NCBI GenBank assembly: GCA_900708905.1
Contig: CAADRB010000038.1
Span: 1,176,385 to 1,240,384 of the forward strand
Direction: 5' to 3'
From: Hymenolepis diminuta
Lineage: Eukaryota > Platyhelminthes > Cestoda > Cyclophyllidea > Hymenolepididae
Length of the DNA stretch: 64,000 bases
Shown: positions 51,944-64,000 of the stretch, in pieces
How positions within the stretch are numbered: position 1 is the first letter of the stretch
Layout: the number at the start of each line of letters is the position of its first letter
Notes under the pieces: model-generated
Databases searched by the model: none
What the model was told of the DNA's origin: nothing
The model's input: the letters and a program-made list of their open reading frames with translations, nothing else
Made by a program: the position numbers and the translations under genes

Positions 51944-53642
51944 TTGAGCCTAATAAGTTAACCATGAAAATACAGAAATTCAAGTAAGAATCCCATGCGA
52001 AGGTCAGTACTTTGTAAATATTATTCAATGACAATAACTCGTTTATATGTCATTTGATAACTGAAAAATAAATATAATCCAATTTATATGTATGCCAATA
52101 AATATAAACTTCTTACAAAAACTGGATCATTTGAAAAATAATTAATACGTTTTCATTATTATGATAAGTCTAAGATCACTGTATCTGTTTAATGGATCTT
52201 AAAAACGGTTTTGATTTAAAATAAAAAGGAATTATTTATTTTAGGCCGATGAGAAAAAGTAACGTGTGCTTAGTGTTGCTAATTCTAATTGACTCATCTG
52301 ATAATCTATACAAGATCACTAATTGCATCACCTCATTCTAAAATCTCTAAATTTTATTTCATCATCTTTTATCAAATACGTTTGTATTGCTACAATAACC
52401 CCTGGAACATTTACATTTTCACACATTTTAGTCCACAGATTTTGCTTATCACATTCATATCCTTATTTCGAATCGTTGATTTTAGTTTTTGCTTCAAACA
52501 GTGTGCTTTTTCTTACTCTTTCATCATGTTGTTGGTGCAGCTGTAGTTATCAGTTATTCTTAGGTTACTTGGTTGTTAAATCTTTTTAAGCTGGATCTAA
52601 GCTAACGTATAAGCTATGCACCATAATTATATACAAAGATATATTAATTATTTGTGCACAATTTGGTACTAACCAATACTTTCGCAGTCGCCACTCGTGT
52701 TGTTTCTTCTTAAATCCAAGCTACTAATCTATATACTCTAGGCTGCCCGCTAAGGCAACAGTAACTCAGACCCAAAAACTCTACCATTCCTTAATAATTC
52801 ATTTACTTTTTATATAGAAATTGGATATGGGAAGTTGATTAGTTTACTGGTTAGTCAGCATTGAGGAACCTCATTCTCAAGCACGAGATTTAGGGACTTG
52901 TAATCAAGAAATCTAACATCTGAGTGTGCACCTGTGGTGTAGTGTGTGTCTCCGAGGTGAGAAGTCGTCAAATTGGTATATCCTAAAAGCGGCATAAGAG
53001 AGCACATCTTATCTAGATGTAGTCAATATTTATTATGACATATCACTTAAACTAAAATCGCACAGAGAGTCTGTCATAACTATGATTTTGGATTGTAACA
53101 CCCATGAGAAACTGATTGATAGTTGATTTAAATGAAGGGAATAAGGAGCCCTCGAATTGGCTGGCTATCAGTTCCAATCTCCGCGCATTCAGTGATTAGG
53201 GAGGTCGAATGAACTGGCTCATTCTCGACGGTGAAATGCGAGTTTCTCATAAAAGCATTTTCAGGATGTTGCTAATAATTCATCTATACTTGGTTTTGTA
53301 GGTTTATTTATGTTTTTCAAGTGCGCGAAATTTTCACAAATTCTGCTCAGAACTTCATAAATAGGGAGGTAAGCAAGGAAATTAATAGAGTAAATGGTTT
53401 ATTTCGCTTTAAAATTTTACCCAAACTGTTAGCAATCTCACCTCCCCTCAGATTTATTTATTTAATGTGTTTATTAAATAGCTTTTAGATTTTGTACTTA
53501 AGTGCATTTTCCTAACATTGTCAATTTCTGTGATTTTCCTAAAAATAATGGTATTCTGATACGAATACGTTGATATGTATTTGTGGAGGACGACGAAATG
53601 AAATAACAATTATTACGTATTGTTTTTGTGCTGATATTTGTC

Positions 53643-53664
53643 ATATATATATATATATATATAT
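53643..53664. repeat. (AT)n microsatellite
   Basis: Eleven or so uninterrupted AT dinucleotides in intergenic DNA. Confidence 0.85.
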
Positions 53665-54938
53665 GTAATTTGAATAATTCAATTGTAAAGTACAGTTAAG
53701 CAAAATATGAATCACCAGAGTTCAATTAAATAGACAAGCAATGCATATATCGCAGTTCAAGTGTTTTCGCATGATCACAGAAGTTTTTCATCTATTGGGG
53801 TTTAATTAATCAATATATGCGTGGTGACAGAAAATCTTGCCACTATTTATTATTCTTATTAATGCTGCGAAATTTCTTCAACTAGAGATTTTTCTAATAT
53901 CCAAGGGCCACACCTTTCTTGAAAATTTCCATGATTAACCACTTCAGGTATGATGCATCAGTGTAACCTATTAGCATACTCTTTAGATCCACTATCTCAG
54001 ACACTTTATGATGCAGAAAATAGTTCAATGAAAAAGAAATTTTACATTTTCAATTTAAACTAATCTTTATAGAAGGCAACTGTCGTCATACTTTTCAAGT
54101 TCATTTGAGCTATTATTATTTTTTGACAACCTTCGTTTCGTGGTTGTCTTTTGTGTTCAGTCTCCTCAGCCTGCAGAATTTGTTAATTGTAGTATTCTTT
54201 CTTTTAATACATGTTAAACAAAGTGAAATAGTAAGTCAGAGGATTCTAACTCTTAGTGAATAGTCGGCTGACGAGATTCTGTATTTTATGCAGGAGTTTT
54301 ATGAAAATTTGTCGGTGTTAGGCCTCTTAAGATGACTTCTTCTTAGTTTAAATAATAATTTCAAAAATGTAATTATAGGCTGGGATATTTCCGTATAGTG
54401 GTGACCTTGGTAGCTCTGACTAACGAACATATTTTGAATTGATTTATGCTGTATTCATTAATAATGGTGATTTTGTAATCGCTTCTTTCGAGGATCCAGT
54501 ATTTCCTTTCCAGTAATTGTGTGATATTAATGCTAGAGCTGGTGCTTTACATAGCCACAGAAAAAACCTTATAGTTTTTCAGGAAAGTAACAGGTTAAAT
54601 GAATTTAATTTGTGAATTTCATAATTTTAGTTTCAACCTTGATATTAACATGTCAATATAATACTGCTTCAATTAAAACATCGTCTTGGGACTGAGGCAT
54701 AAAATATGGGTGTGCTTTGGCACACTAAGCTGAGTCACATTCTGTTGAATCTGGAGCCAGTGACGCGTGGAGCCTTATTAAACACCCCACAAAATTGTGA
54801 TTAATGATTAATTCATCTTTTCAGTTTCATTTAATGACTTCTGTATATTTTATATTTTGAAGGAAATTTGGGAAAAAAGATTCAGTATGTCGTACACTTT
54901 TGCCACATCCCTCGATTCAAATTTGGACAACAAAGATG

Positions 54939-55002
54939 CAAAAACAAAATAAACAAAAAATAAAATAAAACAAGCAAACAAGCAAAACAAAAACAAAAAA
55001 TT
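54939..55002. repeat. A-rich AAAAC/AAAT low-complexity tract
   Basis: About 64 nt composed almost wholly of A with interspersed C, T and G (caaaa, aagcaaac units). Possibly the A-rich tail of a retroposed element, but no body is recognisable to its left. Confidence 0.7.
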
Positions 55003-57000
55003 TAAGAATGTACTTATGTCTTGCCTATATTATGTTAAAATGAAATATATACTTCGATTTTGAGTTATTTTCAATTAAATAATTTGCCTGCACCCCAAAT
55101 GAGTTATCGTTAATTTTCGAATTCAGCATCATTGGAAGAGAGAGTTAAAAATTATTGAATTTTACAAAACTTGTGAAAAGACACCTTGCAGTGTAAGATT
55201 ATCTTTTTCTAAACTTGAAATCTTCCTGGAAATGAAGAGGGAAGAAAAAAATAGACAAAGCGGTTGAAGATGGTGAGTATATCTAAACGAAATTCCTTTC
55301 AAATAAAAGAAGCCTATAGGGTGAATAATGAAAAAGGATTTAAAAATCAAAGTAAATCCATCTTTAAGCATTTTAACCCACTGCCAGAAAAATACATATA
55401 TTTCCTGAAGTAACGTGAAATTTTGAATAAATAGATGCTGTAAAATACTCTCGTGGTAATTTGCCAAATCAACTTTATTCGCTTCAAAACGTTTTTAACA
55501 GTTTTAAGGGAATATTGTTTTAACCCGTAAATATCTGTTTCGCGTTATTAGTCAGTCTACTACACTTTATGTAGCTGCATTTGAGAACAAGAGCTTATGA
55601 TATGACTTCAAAATATCACTGATGTTAATCCCTAACAATAACCTTTGCTAATTACAAGTTACAGCATCCTAAAAGGCCTTATTTGTTGAATACCTTATGT
55701 TAATAAAAAATTCTATTGTTAGATTAATAAAATATACTAAAATATGAAATTAAATTAAACGACCTAGATCAGATTGTAGTATATTGGTCGTTGTTCAGAC
55801 GGCGTGGAATCGAAATTAAATTTTTTAGCCAAGGTGCTCAATTTAAATGTAGATTAACTCATAAAGTTTAATTACAAATACCTCCATCCCTTTTTAATAC
55901 TTAGCTATCGCGTTTAAAAGTGAACCGCGTTGTACTTGTGAGAATGGATAACTCATGGCATTTGTAATTCAAATTAAGTAAGACTACTGAGGTGGCATTA
56001 ATTTCTCTATTTATTCTCTCCCAGCTTTATCCTTTATAATGTTGATTTACAATTTACTCTATTGAGATGCTTTTTCGTGATTGTCTTCCCATGAGTAATT
56101 TAAATGCGATGTAAACATTATTATGATTTATAGTGCCCAAATTAGATTACTTCTAACCGATCTATTTACTTTATTTTTGGATGATTCCAACCAGTTCTAT
56201 CTATTTTTAGCAAAAAATTCAAAAATGGCAGAAATTTATTTCCAGAGACTGAAATATTCACGAGTTGTTATCGACAAATGTCTTATCAAATAAATTATAT
56301 TTTCACATAATTTGGATAGTTCTTTCATCGTATAAAAGTTATCTATTGGTGGAGGTTTAGAGGGATGAGAGGAGATCTAGACGGTGTTTGTTTAAATGGG
56401 TAGCAGTCGCGGAGTCACAATTGAGCAAACTCTTCGAAAGGGTGTCATCCGACATCTTTCGGCAAATCATCTAAGAAAACACAGAAGATTCAATCGGTGC
56501 AATTATCTAAGTGCAAAAGGCAAACTATATTTTTACCAATAGGTTCGGTAAATTCCATGTATAAAGGGTATAATTTTTACGTCAGTTGAAAATTTATTCG
56601 AGGGAAGATTAATTTGGTCATTTTTAATAATTATATTATTTCCAAATATTTATGCAAATGCATGATGTGCATTAATGCGAATTAAATATTTCAATATGTT
56701 CAATCTTCTAAACTAATTCAAAATTTTCAAGTAATATAATTTTGAGAAAAGGATATTAAGAAGATTTAAAAACACTACCATTTGATTAGTATTTCATATT
56801 CAAAAGTTTATTTCATCATGAATGTAAATCTAAGATTTTGATAATTCAAAGATAATGTAGATTGCATCTTCATTTTTGTTTGGTATTTTGATTTAAAGTA
56901 TAACCCCTAAAGTACTCCAAAATAATTTATCAATTACCAATTTGAAGTAAAATTTTATAAGAGACCATATAATGTGTTATTGTGTGATAAAATGTGTTAA

Positions 57001-57451
57001 TTACGTGATAGCAATCAATAAAGAATTAACAAGAATGCTTACAGCGGTGGTATCGTCGCGATTCCTTCGTCCTTTGATAATTTGAGCGGGGCAAGTCGAA
57101 GATGTTAATTTTATCCCCCGTCTAACTAGTACATTCTTCTCATAGGGCTGAAGAACCATAAGAGTGACTTTATCTGGCATTCGCTTGATCAACTGTACAA
57201 CGTCGGCATAGGCCATATCATCTGAAGGGGTATTTATTATATTTCGAATCAAGATGATTACTTGTTGATCGACCGTTTACTTCGATCAAAATATCATTTT
57301 CCATTATTCCAGCCGATTCTGCTGGTAGATTTGCCTCCACAGCTCCAATACGGTATTCCTTCGATTTGGAGTCCTTCAGGACAAATCCGTAACCATCAGT
57401 ATTTGGCCATTTACTGAGATGAACAATTCTAGCTCTTGGTAAATTATCCAT
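57001..57451 (-). CDS. NHERF-like PDZ-domain protein, at least 2 exons (gene possibly incomplete)
   Basis: A single PDZ domain, a peptide-binding module that tethers the C-termini of membrane proteins. Exon 1 is 57262-57451 from ATG (MDNLPRARIVHLSKWP). A 40-nt intron follows, then exon 2 from 57221. The join gives ILIEVNGRSTNDMAYADVVQ, a textbook PDZ core. The binding loop is GYGF (residues 20-23); PAESAGI, IEVNG and VTLMVL follow in the usual order. The KWP..DGYGF lead-in is typical of NHERF/EBP50 (SLC9A3R) PDZ domains. Reading on gives a stop at 57001 and 136 residues, but a good donor (gtaagc) after codon 123 suggests splicing to exons further left. One candidate acceptor near 56.51 kb would add IIAPIESSVFS and a stop. 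Without further exons it would be a one-PDZ protein lacking the NHERF second PDZ and ERM-binding tail. Confidence 0.72.
57222..57261 (-). other. 40-nt intron in the PDZ gene
   Basis: Donor gtaatc, acceptor ccccttcag. Its removal joins the two halves of the PDZ domain in frame; retention inserts a frameshift. Confidence 0.8.
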
Positions 57452-60167
57452 AGAGTTATCACAGCAGTAAATGGAAAGCGTGAATAGTCTTTTCCCTTGA
57501 GTGCGTTTTATGTAAAACGCACTTTGTTGGTATTGGCTGAAGAGTGTCGTAACAGGTAAAACATCATGGCGTCACTTAATAAGGGCATTTGTATTGGATC
57601 GTAAGAAATCGTGAATTGACTGATCAGACAACTCAAGAAATTGCTAATGCACTCAACTAGATAAAAGAAAATCAAATAGTATTTTTCTACAGGGTATATT
57701 TCGATTTATGTTTTGCTTGGAGAAAGTAAATAGCAAACAAAAATGTTGATCTTGACAAAATCAAATGACACGACCCCAACATTAAACAATTCCTAGATAA
57801 CTCCTTGAAATGAATTACGTTGGAGAATTCAAAGATCAATCTAACTATTGAATCTTGAAGCGGATCTGAGTGAGATATTTTTATTAGAACTGCTATTCGC
57901 AGAGCTCATTGTCTTCACCTTTGATTAAACTTCTAAAGGAGAATTTGAGGTCTAATCAGGTATCCATACTTTTTATATAAATGAGAATGCAAGATAATGA
58001 GAGAAGATACGCTTATAGAGTTATTAAAACAAGATAGCACGTCAGTCAAAGTACAGAGGTATTATGCACATTAGGTGAACGAAGCAGCCAAAGGATGAGT
58101 AGCATTATGGGAGTTTCTTGTGAGGGAGCATTTAAGATTCAATTCGTCTGCTTTAGGTGGGTGTTGAGAATACTAAAGGAAGGCGTAAGATGGAGAAAAG
58201 CGTCATCTGTACGTTTATGTTTATTCAGAAATTATATAACCTAATAAATCAATAACTTTCAAGAGGTGGAAAGAGATGTATAAGAAATTAGTATGAATTT
58301 GATTATGATGGCGAACATTCTTCTTAAAACATCTAAAAGTAAGTTGGTCAGCAAGAAGCGTAATAATTCTAACTATTGTAGAGCTTTTTAAAAGTGAAAT
58401 ACGATTGCTTAGTCCAAATCACTGCCATTCAATTTGAATTTTAACAAATGGACTATTTTTTTCTATTTAAAGGGATTTCATCTTAACAAATAGAAAAAGG
58501 TATTTAAGGTTAATTGCAAAAGTGGAATAAAAATATTTTCATGTATAAAATTATAAAGTAACCAGCCATTTAATCAAATGTCTAACAAATAAATAAATTA
58601 CTGATTATTAAATGTGCTAAATAGTGTTGCATTTAGGATCTCAGCGATTCATATTTTTAATTGAAACCCCATTACATTTGTTCTAGTTCAATTCATACGA
58701 TTCTATCTAGAGTACTTCATTGCTAACAGAAGGCATCGAAAGCTTTTCATGCTCCTCATTGGATTTTAAATATGCTGAGAACTCAAATTCATAAACTGTT
58801 GATTGCATTGTTGAAATTATTGAATAACAGAAAAGTTATCCATTTCCAAGAGACAAATGAAGATAGGGTATCACTTCGGGTCGTTGATTTAAAATATTCC
58901 GTCTCCCACTAAAGGGAAATATGTATGTAATACTGTCCTTGGTATATGCTTACATATAATATGTAAGATTCTTCATTTTCCAAATTTTAATTCCTTCTTC
59001 TTTTAATTCCTATTTATTCGAACAAATACATTGCATTATGGTAGTATATTAGCGCATAATATAAATTGACCTATCGATACGAAATCGTGCGTTTTATGTT
59101 GATATGGTGGTTTGGGTAGTTTTGTGTCGTGATGTCGTCGAATTGTATTTGATAATGTCGGTTTGATGTTCTACAAAGAGGAGCAGATCATAAAAGATTA
59201 ATGAAACTTAACGTTCTTATTATGGCAAGTCCACGTGGTAAAAGTGCTTTAGAAGAATTTATTTTAATGTTTTTTTCCAGTCGCGTCACTTGTCAACTGT
59301 ATAATTGGTAATACGCATCATATCCTGCTTCTTTAACTGGGCTATTACCATCCTAATGCTTATAATGTGCTTAAGTTAGCATTACATCAAATGAGACGTA
59401 ATTCACTTTCCAAAAATATACATCGATTCTAGCTATATCAATATAAGCACATTCCATTTCCCAACTATCCTCGACTGTTCTAGTAAAATAAATATTCATT
59501 ACAAATCAGTGTTTTCAATATGTCTTTTAGTCGAAAAATGGAGGAGAAGCTCTCTGAATGCAAAGTTTCATGTTTATATTGCAATAATAAGACACGTTTC
59601 AATAGATTTAAAACCTAAAATTCGTTAACCGATAGTAACACATTAATAATCACGTGGTGAATGTCTTAGCATATAATTTTGATAATCTAGTACTTCATTA
59701 ATGATAAGTAGTACTATACCTTATTAAGATACCATGAAGTTCTAATAAACCAAAAGTGAAAATATGTAAATGCATTTGATATTAATTATCAAACAATTCA
59801 AATAAAAATTCTTAGTAAACCTATCTCAATAAGGCGATTTTAAAAATTATTTAAATGGCACCATGTGTCAAATAAAAAATAGTCATCAGGATTTAAAGGT
59901 AATTTTTAATAATTTTTGAAGAAATTCATTGATATCAACATATCTTCTTCAATGTCATTTAAATGACATTGCTGCGAATACGAAGTTAACCAATGAAATC
60001 ACATGAAATCCCACCATTATTTTCTATTTGTTGATCGAGTGCCATTGAAGTAGTGCTGTATATCAAGTGCACCTGGATAGTGGTTAAGTACTGCACTGAT
60101 GCATTAGTATTCGGATACTGCATTTAATTTTATATATAATTTGAACATTCTTTATGCATTGAGTAAA
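57452..60167. other. Spacer between the divergent PDZ and ARIP4-like genes
   Basis: Holds both promoters and 5' UTRs. AT-rich, without recognised exons. Purine-rich segments near 58.05-58.2 kb may be old repeat. Nothing else could be supported. Confidence 0.5.
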
Positions 60168-62582
60168 ATGCCTGGTAGCAATAGTAGTGGAAGTACTGCA
60201 AGTAATGCTACGAAATCCTCTGGCCGCAGAAAAAGGGGGAATCCATCACCTGAACCCCGAAAAATTGAATACGAGTTGAATAAAGATGGAGAACTCGTGC
60301 CTGTTTCAGGTGAACCAAATTCAGGGGATGATTTAAAGACATTTCAAAATCATCTGATGAATCAAAATAACGACAATAAAGGTGCTACGGAAGCTTCCGC
60401 TGCATCTTCCTCTCGAAACAAGCGCAAACAGACATTTGAACGAAAGAATATCAAGTAAGCCTTCACGTACTTAGCTTTTTGTTTATGTTACTCTTGAATA
60501 TGAGTACATGCTGATCACCTTTTTATTTTGCCCTTTTTTTTAAACAGACGAGTTCGAGATGATAGTGCTTTTAGCGAAGAGGCTCAGAATGCACAAAAAG
60601 CGGAAATGGAACGTCGAATGCGACTTAAAATTGAAGAACAGGCGATGGCTGCACAATGGAAAGCCCAGAATGCTTCGTTTAGTCAACCCACTTTCGTTCC
60701 CAATGCTGATGGTAAATCACTTTATGTGGTTATGTGTGTCTATTTCCATTTTGGCTGTAATTATTATGTTGTCAAGTTAGTAGTTAAATCAGAATTGGAT
60801 CAATCACCAATGTACTGGTTAATGAGGGGTTTTACTGGATTTGTTTGATCGAAGGTTTTTGGCGAATATTTTATTTTTATATATATTTTGGATGTTATTT
60901 TTTCTTACCAAGGACGTTTCATTTGATTATACAAATTTTCATCCACTTTATTATACCTCAAACCAGACTTACAATCCGTTCCGAAGTCATTGGTTACCGA
61001 ATACGATAAGAACATAGAGCCTTCTAAATCTACATTTTATACCTTAGTTAATGGCACCATCAAGCGTTCCCTGCGTTATAATCTTTCGATATTAGTTCAC
61101 TTCTCAAATTATAAGCCCTTTTTTCAATCCGAACTTAAAGTACGTATGGAAGATGTCTATCTTTCGCATTTTCGTACTTTGTTTTTATTTTGAATGTCTG
61201 TGTAGGAAATCAGCGCAAGGTTTCCTTAATCACGCATGATTAGCATAATACAGGCCTCTTTCATTGCTTTTATAGAATAGAAAGGACGCCGTATCTAAAC
61301 CTTTTTACTTCTTGATGATTGTTCCGTTTACTTACTAGGCTAATTGTGCATTTTACTAACTGAATTGGTGTATGCATAACTTTGTGTTTTGATAGTTATT
61401 ACTTATGCAATTTGAGAATTTTTCTTTTTTTTGCTATTTATTCCAATTTTGAATTTTAGAATCACTGTCTACGTTAATTGTTGCGTCAGGGTTTTCTGCG
61501 GTATTGAATACGCTTCATTTCCACCATCCAAGGAATTTAAAACATCAATGAATGAGAACTTAAAATAGTTAGAGCTCGTAGAATGCAATGTTTTGTAGCT
61601 CTTTTTTTCTGCAAATATTCAAAAGCACTGCATTTGGTTTTCCTAACAAGAATGGCTCTGAGTCTTTACTGTATCATTTGAATAATTGGAACTAAATTTT
61701 TCGTTTCTCTGTCATGATAGACTTTTCTGCTTAGGACTATCTTCGTGTTTTTGTTTTAGCTACCTGCGGTTCGTGATTTTTACTTCTTTGCTTTTTAACT
61801 CGGAGTTATATGATGTCGTTTTTCTACTGCTTCCTCAAAAGTCTTTTGAAGATAGGCATGTGTTAGAAATGACAATTTGATATATGGTGTTTTAAGTACT
61901 CTCGTCTTTTGTTAGACTGAAAACATTCGAGAATTTGGCATCTCAATGTTTAATTCTGGAGTTACTTGGAGGTTATATTTTATATTTGTGCAGATGAGAA
62001 TCGACTTCATTCGCTGTTTTATCCATGATAGACCTGTTAAACAAAGACTTCCTTGGTGACTTGATTAATTTGGACACGACTTTCCTTAAGCTTTCCTCCT
62101 AGTTCTCAGTGGTTTTTGGTGACTGGAAAAGAAGTTTCAAGGTGGGAAAAGTAGGAAGACTTCGCAGCAGGTCAAAAGCAAAATCTTTTCGTTGAAGTTT
62201 GGCCGTCCAACTTCTCAGAGGAATCCGCTGAGCAAATTCTTCACACATCATGGGCTTACTAAACCATGCTCCCATGATTAGCTGTCTCGTAATATTTAGC
62301 AGAAATTCAAGTTTGCTGTTATCAGATTTGACTTATTTGGTTTCTCATTTAGGTATCCCATTGCAATCCAAACCGGAAGACAACGTAAAATCTGAGAGTG
62401 TTGACGTAAAATCATTGGATGTAAAACCTCCACCGCCATGTGTAACAACTACGGCTTCAGCAAAATTGTTCAAGCAGAAACAGAGTTTGGATGCCATTCA
62501 GCCGGACGATACTATTATCGTAATCGGTGAATCCGACGATGAGATTGACTTCAACGTCAATGGACCTGATTTGAAATTGGGG
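60168..62582 (+). CDS. 5' part of an ARIP4/RAD54L2-like nuclear protein (continues beyond the window)
   Basis: Exons 60168-60454, 60548-60711 and 62353-62582 join in phase to 227 residues and end at a donor (gtacgt), so the gene runs on. The region is low-complexity and nuclear in character: Ser/Asn/Thr-rich start, basic cluster SSGRRKRG, then FERKNIKRVRDD and QKAEMERRMRLKIEEQ. The last two resemble the RRNIRK...EELERRKRLEQQ block of ARIP4 (RAD54L2), a SNF2-family ATPase that modulates steroid-receptor transcription. Near 205-214, IIVIGESDDE is a SUMO-interacting motif (hydrophobic core plus acidic tail), and ARIP4 has a similar acidic stretch there. No helicase motif is present in the window, so the family call rests on this N-terminal likeness only. 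The ATG at 60168 is the first in the frame. Confidence 0.55.
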
Positions 62583-62983
62583 GTACGTTGAATTCGCTGA
62601 ATTTTTTCCTCTGATCATATTATTTAGCACCCAGGTCGATGACTTTGGTTGTTATGGCAACATAAACAGTAATTACTCGCAATCTGATTTCTTATCTTTA
62701 TTTATTGTCCGCTTGGTAAAGTAGTCGAAAAGAACCGTTTTCCCAGCAAAGAAATATTGGTAAACGCTTGGCTTAGAATTGTAAACGGAATTAATCGAAG
62801 CATTAACTGATCCTGAGCGATAATATACGAGCATAATAATACTCCTGACGTCTAACTACGAAATGGTTCACTGATTCCAGTGAAGTTCCCATAAGTTTAA
62901 TAAAATGTGATTTAATTATTTCAGTGCTAAACGATATCAAATTGATCTGATTAAGTTAATTCCAGTTTCTCAAAAAGCTTTGG

Positions 62984-63065
62984 TGGCATAGCGGTTAATA
63001 TGTACACACGCTAAATTAGAGGTCACGAACTCGATTGTCGTTGGCGTGCTGATTAACGCGGATCA
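62984..63065 (+). repeat. tRNA-like SINE family, copy 2
   Basis: A-box-like tggcatagcggtta and B-box-like gaactcgattg spaced as in a tRNA gene; parallels the minus-strand copy at 49.1 kb. No closed acceptor stem. It lies in the intron after exon 3 of the ARIP4-like gene. Confidence 0.45.
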
Positions 63066-63199
63066 GGCGAAGGGTGAAAAAGTGACATTTTAAAAAAAAC
63101 ACGAGCAAAAAGCTTAAGTATCCTCTGCTATTATAGTGGAAGTTGTGGTCCATACTACACAGGCTTGATTCAAATCTACTTGTCAACTTCTACCAAATG

Positions 63200-63430
63200 C
63201 TTCAATTTGACCAAGGTAGGATAAATCCCGATTCCATTAAAGGGAAGTGTTTTCCAGCAGTTGTCTTGTGCCGAGTACCCTCTGATCGGAAACTCATCCT
63301 CTGCTTGCTGACTTATCAAATACAATCGGTCATTACTGAATGTGCGTCCGTGATTACTGATCCTGTGTCCCTTACGTGGCAGAGACTCACATTGACCACT
63401 ACGCATGCTATTCTGATCTCCCTATTTTTG
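63200..63430 (+). repeat. Dispersed repeat family A, diverged copy
   Basis: Contains ccattaaagggaagtg ... gttgtcttgtgcc, like ccattaggggaagcac ... cttgtcttggc at 17.57 kb. It ends with accactacgcatgctattctg, like accaatacgcattggtctcc at 20.29 kb. Frames of 76-98 codons on both strands here are repeat-derived. Confidence 0.4.
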
Positions 63431-63534
63431 TTTCATTAATTTGCTTTTACAAGAAAATACTGTAACTATCTTTTTGCTAATTCTGATATTATTAATACCT
63501 GTCAAAACTTTATGAAAGGAAAGTATTTTCAAGA

Positions 63535-64000
63535 CTATTGGATGATAAGATGTCCTGGAGTTACTCTGATTATAAAGTATCCAACCGGCCGTATTTTTAA
63601 AATTAATGTGAGGTAATATTTAATAAATTGCTCAATTGCCCAATTTGTAGCGCCACAACTATTCAGACTGACTGAACAACTGTTGAAATTTTGATTTGTC
63701 TGCAGGCCTTTTTGAATTAAGGCTGCATATTTCTTTAGATTCTCGATTTGATGGCACTCGGTAACGAAATCTGAGGTGATGCTTGGTTCTCTTTCAGTTC
63801 TGTTGAGAGGGCTGTATTTAGCATCATCGTCTTCTGAAGAGTGGAGACCACACACATAGAGAAGGTATTTCAGTCGTAACGGGAAATATTTCTGGGACTC
63901 CGCTCTTTCAAATTCACTGTTTGGGCGACTGAGAGAATTTTCGCAGTTCTCTTCTGTTCTCCTGGAATTAGTTAAACGTTTGTATCTCTCATTGAAGAGT
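63535..64000 (-). CDS. Unidentified open frame cut by the window edge
   Basis: The minus-strand frame is open from the window edge to a stop at 63535 (about 155 codons). The first two-thirds looks coding in composition (polar, charged: ERYKRLTNSRRTEENCEN, KYFPLRLKYLLYVCGLHSSE, ECHQIENLKKYAALIQKGLQ). The last third becomes AT-driven and may be intron read-through, though no strong donor is seen. I do not recognise the family. It would lie inside, and antisense to, an intron of the ARIP4-like gene, or the two genes may overlap at their 3' sides. Confidence 0.35.
   Translation of the reverse strand, partial: LFNERYKRLTNSRRTEENCENSLSRPNSEFERAESQKYFPLRLKYLLYVCGLHSSEDDDAKYSPLNRTEREPSITSDFVTECHQIENLKKYAALIQKGLQTNQNFNSCSVSLNSCGATNWAIEQFIKYYLTLILKIRPVGYFIIRVTPGHLIIQ

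Larger units (their letters stand above)
51944..57000. other. Gene-free spacer between the ornithine carrier and the PDZ gene
   Basis: AT-rich with a microsatellite at 53643 and an A-rich low-complexity tract at 54939. Sequences at 52.84-52.95 and 53.16-53.23 kb are locally GC-richer and may be old tRNA-like repeats. Short open frames (52289-52589, 55162-55467) have no recognisable homology. A possible 3' exon of the PDZ gene lies near 56.5 kb (see findings). Confidence 0.5.

Noticed and set aside
63143..63439. Overlapping open frames on both strands
   Set aside because: Both fall in a diverged copy of repeat family A.

Overview
The window is eukaryotic nuclear DNA: AT-rich, with protein genes cut into many short exons by GT-AG introns (one or two GC-AG). 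There are no operons, ribosome binding sites or prokaryotic features. Animal neuronal gene families, short exons, introns from 29 nt to over 4 kb and AT-rich, repeat-filled spacers fit a parasitic flatworm, most likely a tapeworm (Hymenolepis-like). That taxonomic call is inference. Exons were joined by hand from splice sites, phase and remembered family conservation; no database search was run.

Layout. (1) 235-25455, plus strand: a complete 31-exon MADD/Rab3-GEP (DENN-domain Rab GEF) gene, about 1459 residues, whose exon phases all close in frame. Its larger introns hold dispersed repeats, a 300-bp palindromic element and a 43-N assembly gap. (2) 25456-32049: gene-free spacer with repeat copies. 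(3) 32050-37310, minus strand: a complete 13-exon vesicular monoamine transporter (VMAT/SLC18), 551 residues. (4) 37311-45722: 8.4 kb upstream region shared by VMAT and the divergent POU gene. (5) 45723-46692, plus strand: a two-exon POU class 4 (Brn3/unc-86/acj6-like) homeodomain factor, 280 residues. (6) 50486-50701, minus strand: a possible relic of a ZDHHC palmitoyltransferase exon. (7) 50840-51943, minus strand: a complete four-exon mitochondrial ornithine carrier (SLC25A15/ORNT1-like), 307 residues. (8) 57001-57451, minus strand: a NHERF-like PDZ protein, possibly only the 5' part of its gene. (9) 60168-62582, plus strand: the 5' part of a nuclear protein resembling the N-terminus of the ARIP4/RAD54L2 helicase, running off the window. 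(10) 63535-64000, minus strand: an unidentified open frame cut by the window edge.

Three neighbours serve monoamine and synaptic biology: MADD activates Rab3/Rab27 at synaptic vesicles, VMAT loads those vesicles with monoamines, and POU4 factors specify neurons. In C. elegans the POU4 factor UNC-86 helps specify serotonergic neurons, which express the VMAT gene cat-1. VMAT and POU4 lie head to head here. The other genes (ornithine carrier, PDZ scaffold, ARIP4-like) have no obvious functional link.

Four dispersed repeat groups recur: a family at 3.1/17.6/20.2/36.7/63.3 kb, a pyrimidine-rich family at 7.7/28.1 kb, an LTR-like element at 15.8-16.1/29.5 kb, and tRNA-like (SINE-like) fragments at several sites. 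I found no CRISPR, rRNA or intact tRNA gene.
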